From the NCBI GenBank assembly GCA_035454885.1, contig DATIGE010000075.1, positions 1 through 57,879 on the forward strand: 57,879 nucleotides of DNA, given 5' to 3'. The position numbers and the translations under genes were made by a program. Source of the stretch: a bacterium (GTDB taxonomy: Bacteria; UBA10199; JACPAL01; GCA-016699445). Below are positions 1 to 7,495 of the stretch, one piece after another (within the stretch, counting starts at the first letter, position 1; each line of letters begins with the position of its first letter). The notes under the pieces are model-generated. The model was not told the DNA's origin. It searched no databases and saw only the letters and a program-made list of their open reading frames with translations.

Positions 1-144
1 ATCGAGAGACTGACTTCATCGATCTTCTTCTCCGATCCGGTTTCAATCCTTCTTGCCGGAAGCCTCATGGAACCTCGACCCATAAGTTTATGGATAACAT
101 GCCCTTAGTATCGTAGAATACCTCGAAAATCGCACGGAGGAGCC
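1..144. other. Leader region before the first gene
   Basis: I see no convincing coding sequence here. A purine-rich ribosome-binding site (GGAGGA) sits just before the ATG at 145. A TAGAAT-like -10 hexamer is visible near 113, but no good -35 partner accompanies it, so the promoter is only suggested. Confidence 0.4.
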
Positions 145-1044
145 ATGCCGGCCGACGAAAGCAATCCGGAACATACGGTCATCACGCGCGTGGACGATCT
201 CTCCTTGCCGGACGAAAAATACGCCCACCTGGTCTTCCTGGCCGGTCCCCAGATGGGCCAGATGCACCTGCTCAAGGAGGGACGCGTCGTGCTCGGGCGC
301 TCCGCCGACGCCGACATCCCCATCGCCGACCTGGGAATCTCGCGCCGCCATTGCCAAATCGACTACTCGGACGGGGTCACCGTCATCAAGGACCTGGGAA
401 GCACCAACGGGACCTTCGTGAACGGCCACCGCATCCAGGAACGGCAGCTCGGCGACGGCGACAAGGTCCAGCTCTCCACCTCGACCATCTTCAAATACAC
501 CTACCAGGGACGGGCCGAAAACGTCTTCCATCAGGAAATCTACAAGATGGCGACGACGGACGCCCTCACGGGGGCCTATAACAAGAGATACTTCGAGGAA
601 CGGGTGCGCGAGGAGTTCAGCTTCGCGCTGAGAAACAACGTCCCGCTGTCCCTCGTCCTTTTCGACCTCGACCACTTCAAGAGGGTCAACGACGAGCACG
701 GGCACCCGGCCGGCGACCACGTCCTGAAACACGTCGGAGGGATCGCACGCTCCATCGTGCGCCAGGAGGATATCCTGGCGCGCTACGGCGGCGAGGAATT
801 CGTCATTCTTCTGAAGGGCTCGAACGTCCAGGGCGCCGTCTCGGTCGCCGAGCGCCTGAGAAAGGCGGTGGAGGCGGCTCCCGTCGTCTTCGAGGGGCGG
901 ACGATCGGCGTCACGGTGAGCGTGGGAATCGCCGTACTCGCCGGGCAGAACTTCGCGGACTGGTCGAATATGCTCAAGTGTGCGGACGAACTCCTCTACC
1001 AATCCAAGAGATCCGGCCGAAACCGCGTGAGTTTCGTGAATTAA
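145..1044 (+). CDS. FHA-domain diguanylate cyclase
   Basis: Predicted cytoplasmic enzyme making cyclic di-GMP from two GTP. Residues about 25-125 form a forkhead-associated (phosphothreonine-binding) domain, seen as GRSADADI, SRRH and GSTNGTFVNG. Residues about 165-299 form a GGDEF domain whose signature is GGEEF (about residues 215-219), a form compatible with activity. An RxxD product-inhibition site (RQED) lies five residues before it, so feedback control is likely. The ATG at 145 follows a strong GGAGGA site. FHA-GGDEF proteins respond to Ser/Thr phosphorylation; a Ser/Thr kinase is encoded at 53048-56743, but any link between the two is inference. No membrane segment is visible. Confidence 0.93.
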   Translation: MPADESNPEHTVITRVDDLSLPDEKYAHLVFLAGPQMGQMHLLKEGRVVLGRSADADIPIADLGISRRHCQIDYSDGVTVIKDLGSTNGTFVNGHRIQERQLGDGDKVQLSTSTIFKYTYQGRAENVFHQEIYKMATTDALTGAYNKRYFEERVREEFSFALRNNVPLSLVLFDLDHFKRVNDEHGHPAGDHVLKHVGGIARSIVRQEDILARYGGEEFVILLKGSNVQGAVSVAERLRKAVEAAPVVFEGRTIGVTVSVGIAVLAGQNFADWSNMLKCADELLYQSKRSGRNRVSFVN

Positions 1045-1135
1045 GAACGAGATTTCTTGCTTCTCCCCCGTTGACGCGCTACGGCTTGCGCCCCTTGCCA
1101 GGGGTGGCGCGATTTGCCGCCGTTTGATAAAATGA

Positions 1136-2293
1136 ATGGAGATCATGAAAATCAATGACGCAGGACGGAAACTCGACTGGACCAACATCCTCTTTCTCTT
1201 CCTTTCCCCCGTGGTCGCGGTCGGAGGCACCCTCTGGTACGCGCTCCACTTCGGCGTTCAATGGCCGGATCTCGCGATTTTCTTCGTCTTTTACGTCCTG
1301 ACGGCGGGCATGGGGATCTCGGCCGGTTATCACCGTCATTTCGCGCACCGGAGCTACGAGTGCCATTGGGCGCTCGAACTCTTCTACCTCGTCTGCGGGG
1401 CGGCCTCCCTTCAGAACTCGGCGCTCCGGTGGTCACGCGACCATCGCGTCCATCATCAACACATCGATCAGGACGAGGACCCGTACAACATCCAAAAAGG
1501 CGTCTTTCACGCCCACATGGGTTGGATCTTTTTTAAGAGCCCCAAGGACGACGATTTCAGCAACGTCCCTGACCTGACCCGGAACAGGCTCGTCGTCTGG
1601 CAGGACCGCTACTATCTGCCCATCGCCATCGCCTTCGGATTCGTACTGCCGACCCTGATCGGGTGGGCCTTCGGCCGTCCCCTGGCGGGGCTTCTTTGGG
1701 GAGGCTTCGTCAGGGTGGTGGTCGTCCATCACCTGACGTTCTTCATCAATTCATTGGCGCACAAGGTCGGCAAACGCCCTTTCACCGAGGCCTTTTCGGC
1801 GCGTGATTCGTGGTGGCTCGCCTTCCTCACCTACGGCGAGGGGTATCATAATTTTCACCACCGTTTCGCCTCGGACTACCGGAACGGCTACCGCTGGTAT
1901 CATTGGGACCCGACCAAGTGGTGGGTCACTCTCATGAGTTGGGCCGGCGTGGTGGGACGTGTCACTCGATACCGGAAGGAAATGCTCCTGAAGGCGCGCA
2001 TCGAGACCGAGTTCGAGCGCGTGCGCCGTCGCATGGCGGCGTCCCCGACCCGCTTTCAAGACCGGCTCGAAAAAAGGCTGCAGATCGCGCGAAGCGCCGT
2101 GGAGGCCGCCGCCGCCCGCTGGGAAAAGGCCAAGATTCGGTATCAAGAAATGGCCGCCGAAGGTTCTCAGAGGGCCCGGGAGCTGTGGAAACTCAAGATT
2201 CGGGAGTACCGGTTTCAACTCGAGGCCTCCCAGGCCAAATGGGCCGTGCTCATCCTGGTGATCGAACGCCTCTCCCATCACCGGCCGGGTTAA
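1136..2293 (+). CDS. Fatty acyl-CoA/lipid desaturase with coiled C-terminal tail
   Basis: Membrane di-iron desaturase of the stearoyl-CoA (delta-9) type, which introduces a double bond into an acyl chain. All three histidine boxes are visible: HRHFAH, HRVHH and HNFHH, between hydrophobic segments. The last 100 or so residues (from about 285) are rich in Arg, Lys, Glu and Ala and look alpha-helical or coiled; the usual bacterial family member ends near the third box, so this tail is an extension. The start may be the ATG at 1136 or the in-frame ATG at 1145, which has GGAG only three bases before it. It lies near other lipid-modifying genes (3684-6730). Confidence 0.9.
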   Translation: MEIMKINDAGRKLDWTNILFLFLSPVVAVGGTLWYALHFGVQWPDLAIFFVFYVLTAGMGISAGYHRHFAHRSYECHWALELFYLVCGAASLQNSALRWSRDHRVHHQHIDQDEDPYNIQKGVFHAHMGWIFFKSPKDDDFSNVPDLTRNRLVVWQDRYYLPIAIAFGFVLPTLIGWAFGRPLAGLLWGGFVRVVVVHHLTFFINSLAHKVGKRPFTEAFSARDSWWLAFLTYGEGYHNFHHRFASDYRNGYRWYHWDPTKWWVTLMSWAGVVGRVTRYRKEMLLKARIETEFERVRRRMAASPTRFQDRLEKRLQIARSAVEAAAARWEKAKIRYQEMAAEGSQRARELWKLKIREYRFQLEASQAKWAVLILVIERLSHHRPG

Positions 2294-2419
2294 AAAAATT
2301 TCCCCCATTTCCGGATTCTTCGGGTAAGGTAAAGGCCTCACTCGGGTTCACACCGCTTCTTCAATCAGGTAGAAAGCAAAGAAAACCCAAACATAACGGA
2401 AGGATAGAAGGCATTGATC

Positions 2420-3682
2420 ATGACCACCGCATCGCACGAAACGACGTTTGACACGCTCAAACTCCACCCCAACCTGCTGAAAGGCATCCACCACATGGGC
2501 TTTTTGAAGCCGACGCCCATCCAGGCCCAGGCGATCCCCGCCATTCTGGAGGGCCGCGACGTCATCGGGCTCGCCCAGACGGGCACCGGCAAGACGGCCG
2601 CCTTCGTCCTGCCCATCCTCCACAAGCTGCTTCAGGTCCCGGGGCGGAAGGCCCCCCGCGCCCTCATCATCGCGCCGACACGGGAACTGGCCCTGCAATC
2701 GATGGAACACTTGAAGTCCCTTTCTCGTTTTGTCCACCTCAAGGGCACGGCCATCTTCGGCGGCGTCTCGTTCCAGCCCCAGATCTCCGCGATTCAAAAC
2801 GGCCTGGACGTGCTCTCGGCCACGCCGGGGCGCCTGCTGGACCACGTCGAGGCGGGCCGGCTCAAACTCTCCGAGGTGGAGATGTTCGTTTTGGACGAGG
2901 TGGATCAGATGCTGGACATGGGATTCCTCCCGGCGATCCAGAAGATCCTCAGGCTCTTGCCGCCCAAGAGACAAAACCTCGTCTTTTCCGCGACGCTCTC
3001 CGCGGAGATGTCGGCTCTGGCGCACAAGATCCTCGCCAACCCGGTCACGGTCCAGGTCGGGCAGCGTTCGTCGGTCGCGGCCGGGATCCGGCACGCGGTC
3101 TATCCCGTCCCGAGGCACCTGAAGACCGAACTCTTGGTGGAAATCCTGCGCGGCCAGGGCATGACGTCCGTCCTCATCTTCACGCGCACCAAGCGGAACG
3201 CGGACCGTCTGGGCCACAAACTTGAGAAAAAGGGCTTTACCGTCTCCGTCATTCACGGCGACCGCAACCAAAACCAGCGCCTGCGGGCCTTGGACGAGTT
3301 CCGCCGGGGAAGAAGCCAGATCATGGTGGCCACCGACGTCGCCGCGCGCGGCATCGACGTCGACGACATCTCGCACGTCGTCAACCTGGACGTCCCGGAG
3401 ACGCCGGAAACCTACGTCCACCGGATCGGCCGAACCGCCCGAGGGGACGCCACCGGCGACGCGTTCACGTTGGTGGACCGCGACGAGGAACCTCTCATCC
3501 GGGACATCGAGAGAATCCTGAAACATGCGCTCCCGCGCGTGACCCTGCCTGACTTTGATTACAAGAAGCCGAAGGAGGAAGGACCTGCGCATCACGCCCC
3601 CCAACGCGGCCATCGACCCCCGCAGGGTAGGCCCGGGGGCCGTTTCGGCGGCCATTTCCACCGGCCGGGAAACCGAAGGTAG
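2420..3682 (+). CDS. DEAD-box ATP-dependent RNA helicase (RhlE-like)
   Basis: ATP-dependent RNA unwinding protein, probably in ribosome assembly or RNA turnover. Visible motifs: Q motif region (PTPIQAQAIP), motif I AQTGTGKT, Ia PTREL, Ib TPGR, motif II, motif III SAT, motif V ATDVAARGID and motif VI HRIGRTARG. Motif II reads DEVD instead of the canonical DEAD; the acidic catalytic residues remain but Ala is replaced by Val. The C-terminus from about residue 390 is a short basic Gly/Arg/His-rich tail, common in RhlE-type proteins for RNA binding. The reading frame opens at a TTG at 2414, but the ATG at 2420 is the likelier start, with AAGGATAGAAGG upstream. Confidence 0.93.
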   Translation: MTTASHETTFDTLKLHPNLLKGIHHMGFLKPTPIQAQAIPAILEGRDVIGLAQTGTGKTAAFVLPILHKLLQVPGRKAPRALIIAPTRELALQSMEHLKSLSRFVHLKGTAIFGGVSFQPQISAIQNGLDVLSATPGRLLDHVEAGRLKLSEVEMFVLDEVDQMLDMGFLPAIQKILRLLPPKRQNLVFSATLSAEMSALAHKILANPVTVQVGQRSSVAAGIRHAVYPVPRHLKTELLVEILRGQGMTSVLIFTRTKRNADRLGHKLEKKGFTVSVIHGDRNQNQRLRALDEFRRGRSQIMVATDVAARGIDVDDISHVVNLDVPETPETYVHRIGRTARGDATGDAFTLVDRDEEPLIRDIERILKHALPRVTLPDFDYKKPKEEGPAHHAPQRGHRPPQGRPGGRFGGHFHRPGNRR

Positions 3683-3683
3683 G

Positions 3684-4580
3684 TCAGTAAGACACCTGAC
3701 AGTAGCTGGGGACCCAGCTCTTGGCGAGAAGATCGGGTGAGACGCCGTTGTAGTCGAAGGCCAGCCCGTCTTCGACCATCCGGTCGACGTCGAAGAGCAG
3801 CTTCGATTCCGGGATGTCGTTGAAGAACACCCGATAGAGCGGCTTGACCAACCATTTGGCCACGCGGATGCCGAGAGGCCCGATAAAATTCCGCCTCTGG
3901 CCGATATGCGCCAGCTCGTCGACCATGATTTCGTGGAGCAAGGCGCGGATGCGGTCGCGGGCCTCGGGCTCGTCGGCGAAGACCTCGTCCAGAAGGCGGT
4001 CCACGTGCTGGTAGAAGGTGATGCCCATGAGCTCCGTCACGAAGGCCGGGGCGGCCATGAGGGATTCCGGCAGGTGGGGAAAGATGCGGTAGATCCTCTG
4101 CATCCATTTGCCGGGCGGCACCCACTCCACTTCGTCCAGCTGCATCGTGCGGAACATCTCGTGAAAGAGGCGGACGTGGCAGAACTCCTCGCAGAGATGG
4201 TATCGGCTGATCTTGTCGGTCGTCGTTTTCGACTCCGCCAGGGAAGGGATGGCGTCCCAGGCCCCCGAAATTCCCACCCACTCGTGCCGCGCGAACTTGT
4301 AAATGCAGGTCAGGAGGAGCGTCTTGCGGTCGAGGGTCTTCGGGTCATCCTGCATGTGGACGTAATTCCGGTAGAAAACCTCCGGACGGTCCAACGGGCG
4401 CCGGGACCGGACGGGATTTTCCCGGTAGCTTCGGATCAGGTCCTTCTTCTTGAGCAGGTCCCGCTCGCTCTCCACGATGTCGCCGTCGTGGGCCTGCGTG
4501 TAGCTCCAGTAATTTTCAAAGTTCCTTTTCCGCTCTTCCGCGGTGCTGGGGGTGAAAATCGAGAGATAGTTTCTTGTCAT
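3684..4580 (-). CDS. Ferritin-like di-iron protein (possible AurF-type oxygenase)
   Basis: A 298-residue soluble protein with repeated E/D-x-x-H elements typical of carboxylate-bridged di-iron four-helix proteins: EEFCH with a following HE, and DELAH near residue 230. The length and spacing recall the AurF/ferritin-like oxygenase group, but the substrate cannot be read from sequence. I chose the ATG at 4580 (MTRNYLSIF); the frame is open further upstream, but that part overlaps the next gene and has unlike composition. It lies 41 bases downstream of the fatty-acid hydroxylase-like gene in the same direction, so the two are probably co-transcribed under the TetR operator at 5229. A role in modifying fatty acids or aldehydes is inference. 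Confidence 0.7.
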   Translation of the reverse strand: MTRNYLSIFTPSTAEERKRNFENYWSYTQAHDGDIVESERDLLKKKDLIRSYRENPVRSRRPLDRPEVFYRNYVHMQDDPKTLDRKTLLLTCIYKFARHEWVGISGAWDAIPSLAESKTTTDKISRYHLCEEFCHVRLFHEMFRTMQLDEVEWVPPGKWMQRIYRIFPHLPESLMAAPAFVTELMGITFYQHVDRLLDEVFADEPEARDRIRALLHEIMVDELAHIGQRRNFIGPLGIRVAKWLVKPLYRVFFNDIPESKLLFDVDRMVEDGLAFDYNGVSPDLLAKSWVPSYCQVSY

Positions 4581-4621
4581 CAAAAGATGATGGCAGGATG
4601 CCGCCCGCAAATACAGGGAAA

Positions 4622-5236
4622 TTAGGGTCTGGAACCCATTTTCGTTGCCGCGGTGTGGCGAACCGGGCCGGTGCGGTAGCTGCCGAAGACCCAATCCCAG
4701 AGGGGCGTGGTGACGCCGAACTGTTCGGCTTCATGGCGAAAATGGTGTTGGAGGTGATAACGTCTCAGGTACTTCATTGCCCTCGAACGGGGATGGAAGC
4801 GGTGCGCCATGAAATGCACCCATTCGTAGAAGAGGTAGCCGACGAAGACGCCGTCCATGAGGAGGGCCGCCGTGGCAAGATTCCAGGAGAGGAGCGCGAA
4901 AACGAGATACACCACGGTCCCGAAGCCGAGGCTCGCAACGGGCGGGGCCACGATCAGGTCCGCGGTGTCGGCGCTCGCATGATGCGCCATGTGGAGCCCG
5001 GAGGCCAGCGTGCGCCACGGCTCCTTCACGTCGGTCCAGTGAAAGATGAAACGGTGGAGGCCGTACTCGATCAGGGTCCAGGCGAAGACGCCGATCGCGA
5101 CCAGGCCCACGGCGTCGATGAAAGACCTTGGATGGGCCCAAAGAGACAGGTAAGCGATAAGGACCCCGAGGGGGACGTACAGGGCCATCGCCATCCAGGG
5201 ATTGCGGAAACGACGGACAAGGCTTGAAGTAACCAT
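4622..5236 (-). CDS. Sterol desaturase/fatty-acid hydroxylase superfamily membrane protein
   Basis: Integral membrane non-haem di-iron protein of 204 residues. Histidine clusters fit the fatty-acid hydroxylase superfamily: HRFIFH, HMAHH, HFMAHRFH and HLQHH, spread among four or so hydrophobic segments. Members hydroxylate or desaturate lipids or carotenoids; the substrate here is unknown. The start codon at 5234-5236 lies inside the palindrome 5229-5244, so a bound repressor would cover the translation start region. I see no clear ribosome-binding site upstream, so the message may be leaderless or the true start may be an internal ATG near 5194. Confidence 0.82.
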   Translation of the reverse strand: MVTSSLVRRFRNPWMAMALYVPLGVLIAYLSLWAHPRSFIDAVGLVAIGVFAWTLIEYGLHRFIFHWTDVKEPWRTLASGLHMAHHASADTADLIVAPPVASLGFGTVVYLVFALLSWNLATAALLMDGVFVGYLFYEWVHFMAHRFHPRSRAMKYLRRYHLQHHFRHEAEQFGVTTPLWDWVFGSYRTGPVRHTAATKMGSRP

Positions 5237-5244
5237 ATGGTTAC
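5229..5244. promoter_or_regulatory. TetR operator 1, perfect palindrome
   Basis: GTAACCATATGGTTAC is a perfect 16-base palindrome with the form GTAACC-N4-GGTTAC. It lies between the divergent hydroxylase-like gene (minus) and the TetR gene (plus) and overlaps the start codon of the former. The same half-sites recur at 5282-5297, which makes it the likely operator of the adjacent regulator. Confidence 0.8.
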
Positions 5245-5262
5245 AATATAAAGAATCAATTC

Positions 5263-5922
5263 ATGAAGGTCAAACAGAAAAGTAACCTTTCGGTTACAAT
5301 AAAAAGAAACCCTGAGAAAACAAAGGGCTCCATCCTTGAGGTGGCCACGAACCTCTTCGCCCAGCATGGCTTTCACGGGACGGGACTGAACGACATCTGC
5401 AGAAAGGCCCGGGCCAACAAGCGCATGATCTACCATTATTTTGGCAACAAGGAGGGTCTCTATCTGGCCGTCCACCGTCGGGGTTGGGAGCAGTTGGCGT
5501 CCTGGTTCGCCCAGGAGCTCACCCGGAACGGAACGCCGGCGACGCCGCTGGACCCCGCCAACCTGCTCCTCGAGGCGATCCGGATCTTCCACGACTTCGT
5601 CGCGACGAACCAAATCTTCGTCCGGCTGATCATGTGGGACGGCTTGGAAGGCGGGACGGCCTCACGGGCGCTCTGGAAGGACATCCGGGGGCCGATCTAC
5701 CGCCAGATCGAGACGCTGGTCCGCCAGGGCCAGGCCGCGGGCGCGGTCCCGAAGGACCTCGATCCGGGACATCTCATCATCTCGTTCATGGGGGCGATCG
5801 CGTTTTACTTCTCCCACGCGCACACGATGGTGGACATCTTCCACAAGGACACGCTGTCGGGGGAGGCGGTGGACGAGAGGAAGCAGCAGGTCTTGGCTCT
5901 GTTCAGGAAGTTGATGGGTTAA
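5263..5922 (+). CDS. TetR-family transcriptional regulator
   Basis: A 219-residue repressor-type protein. The N-terminal helix-turn-helix is seen at about residues 20-65 (ATNLFAQHGFHGTGLNDIC then ANKRMIYHYFGNKEGLY), followed by an all-helical ligand-binding domain with a conserved TetR C-terminal look. It is divergent from the hydroxylase-like/di-iron pair. Two GTAACC-N4-GGTTAC dyads flank its start region, one upstream and one inside codons 7-12, which strongly suggests autoregulation and control of the neighbouring lipid genes. The ATG at 5263 is used here; the second operator inside the first codons could mean translation begins later. Its 3' end overlaps the convergent SDR gene by 20 bases. 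Confidence 0.92.
   Translation: MKVKQKSNLSVTIKRNPEKTKGSILEVATNLFAQHGFHGTGLNDICRKARANKRMIYHYFGNKEGLYLAVHRRGWEQLASWFAQELTRNGTPATPLDPANLLLEAIRIFHDFVATNQIFVRLIMWDGLEGGTASRALWKDIRGPIYRQIETLVRQGQAAGAVPKDLDPGHLIISFMGAIAFYFSHAHTMVDIFHKDTLSGEAVDERKQQVLALFRKLMG
5282..5297. promoter_or_regulatory. TetR operator 2
   Basis: GTAACC-TTTC-GGTTAC carries the same half-sites as the palindrome at 5229. The two centres are 53 bases apart, about five helical turns, so two dimers would sit on the same DNA face. This copy lies within the annotated first codons of the regulator gene. Confidence 0.78.
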
Positions 5923-6730
5923 GCCTCTCCTCCCGCGTCTTTACCCTCACCCGCCCCAACAACCACGCGATCAGCCAGGGACAGAACCGTTGCAACGGGA
6001 CGGCGACGTGCCCGAGCCCCGTCAGGATCCGTTCACGGCGGCGGCATTGGATCGCACGGACGATCTTCCGGGCCGCCTTCTCCGCGGGCATCTGAAGCCA
6101 GCCGGGGACCGGGTCTTTCGCGCCGTCCCTCACGCGACCCAGGTTGTCCGTGACGCGGATGTCCGACCGGATGAAGCCCGGGCTGATAAGCGTGACCGCC
6201 ACGCCGTTCCGTCTCATCTCGGCGCGAAGCGAATCCGCCAGGGCCCTCACGGCGAACTTGCTCATGGCGTAGGCCCCGGTCGTCGGAGTCGCGACGTGGC
6301 CGCTCACGCTCCCGACGATCACAAACGATCCCCGCGACTTTTTCAGATCCTCGACGGTCGCATAAAACGTCCGGAGGACGCCGAAGACGTTCGTCTCGAA
6401 CTGGCGGCGGAAATCGTCCAGGACCAGGTCCTGGACCAGGCCGTTCACGCCGAAGCCGGCGTTGGCCACGACGACGTCGATCCCGCCGAACTCCCTTCGC
6501 GCCACCTCGGCCGCGCGCTCGAGGTCCCCGTCCGAGGTCACGTCACCCGACACGGCGACGGCCGAGCCCCCGCCCGACCGGATCTCCTTGGCCAGCCGGT
6601 CGATCCGGTCCGCCCTCCGGGCGACCAAGACGAGCCGCGCGCCCCGCGCCGCATATTCCCGCGCGAGCGCCTCGCCGATACCGGACGAGGCCCCCGTGAC
6701 GATCACAACCTGATTTTTTAGCGGACGCAT
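5903..6730 (-). CDS. Short-chain dehydrogenase/reductase (SDR)
   Basis: NAD(P)-dependent oxidoreductase of the classical SDR family, 275 residues. Visible features: nucleotide-binding TGASSGIG near residue 12, NAG motif (VANAGFG), catalytic Ser in GSVSG and the YxxxK pair in AYAMSK. A C-terminal hydrophobic stretch (PWLIAWLLG) may bind membrane. Substrate unknown; acyl or sterol-like ketone reduction would suit the neighbouring lipid genes, but this is inference. The ATG at 6730 has a good GAGGAGG site. It is convergent with the TetR gene (20-base overlap) and divergent from the phosphorylase-like gene with only 27 bases between starts. Confidence 0.9.
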   Translation of the reverse strand: MRPLKNQVVIVTGASSGIGEALAREYAARGARLVLVARRADRIDRLAKEIRSGGGSAVAVSGDVTSDGDLERAAEVARREFGGIDVVVANAGFGVNGLVQDLVLDDFRRQFETNVFGVLRTFYATVEDLKKSRGSFVIVGSVSGHVATPTTGAYAMSKFAVRALADSLRAEMRRNGVAVTLISPGFIRSDIRVTDNLGRVRDGAKDPVPGWLQMPAEKAARKIVRAIQCRRRERILTGLGHVAVPLQRFCPWLIAWLLGRVRVKTREERLNPSTS

Positions 6731-6757
6731 GGCGCCTCCTCTGGTACAACACCGCGC

Positions 6758-7495
6758 GTGACCTCTCCCATCGCCGTCCCTCTCGCCGTCGTCTACGCGC
6801 TCACCGATGAAGTGAAACCGCTCCTCAAGGAATCATCGATCCGGACGAAAATCATCACCAAACCCGCCTTGATTCAATTCACATCTTTCCGAGGCGTGAA
6901 CGTCGTCTTCTGCCGGACCGGTGTGGGGCTGTCCAACGCCCACGAGGCCGCGGAGCGCCTGTTCGAGCACGCGGCCCCGGCCCTCGTCCTTTCCGCCGGT
7001 TGCGCGGGCGCGGCGCATCCCGATCTCAAGGCCGGCGACCTCGTCCTTCCCAACGAAATCCGTTCCGAGGCGCCGACGGACCGGTTTTCCACCTCCGAGC
7101 GGGAGCGGTCGGAACTCGAGCGGCTCATCCGGGAAGAGGACCTGCCCTACCGCGCGGGCCCCTTGATGACGCTCTGGAAGATCGCGGGAAAAGGGGCCAA
7201 GGAAGAGGCGGGCTCGAAAGGCGCCGCCTGCGTGGACATGGAAACGGCGGCGGTGGCCGCGATCGCCGAGAAATCCGGCACTCCCTTCGTCTCGCTGCGC
7301 GCCATTTTTGATCCGCTGGAGGAGGAATTCCCGTCGAAGGAACCCTACGACGAAGAACACCCCGTGTCCTATCTCCTGAGAAACCCCAAGGTCCTTCTGA
7401 AGATTCCGCGCTACGTCAAAGCCAGCGCCCTGTGCCAAAAGAACCTCTTCACGGTGATCTCCCGCTTCATCGACTCCCGGTCGTCCGCCCGATGA
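6758..7495 (+). CDS. Nucleoside phosphorylase/nucleosidase-like protein
   Basis: A 245-residue protein of the PNP/UDP phosphorylase superfamily (MTA/SAH nucleosidase-like). Seen: the Gly-rich early segment VVFCRTGVGLSNA, the core LSAGCAGAAHPDLKAGDLVL and the late CVDMETAAVAAIAEK, where VDMET is the family's ribose-binding signature. Relatives include hopanoid-associated phosphorylases (HpnG-like) and futalosine hydrolases, so the substrate is not fixed. The start is a GTG at 6758 without a clear ribosome-binding site, only 27 bases from the divergent SDR start. The 3' end overlaps the convergent photolyase gene by 29 bases. Confidence 0.75.
   Translation: MTSPIAVPLAVVYALTDEVKPLLKESSIRTKIITKPALIQFTSFRGVNVVFCRTGVGLSNAHEAAERLFEHAAPALVLSAGCAGAAHPDLKAGDLVLPNEIRSEAPTDRFSTSERERSELERLIREEDLPYRAGPLMTLWKIAGKGAKEEAGSKGAACVDMETAAVAAIAEKSGTPFVSLRAIFDPLEEEFPSKEPYDEEHPVSYLLRNPKVLLKIPRYVKASALCQKNLFTVISRFIDSRSSAR

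Noticed and set aside
1060-1125. Intrinsic terminator after the diguanylate cyclase gene
   Set aside because: A CCCCT-N4-AGGGG stem is present but weak and without a T-run; not strong enough to annotate.
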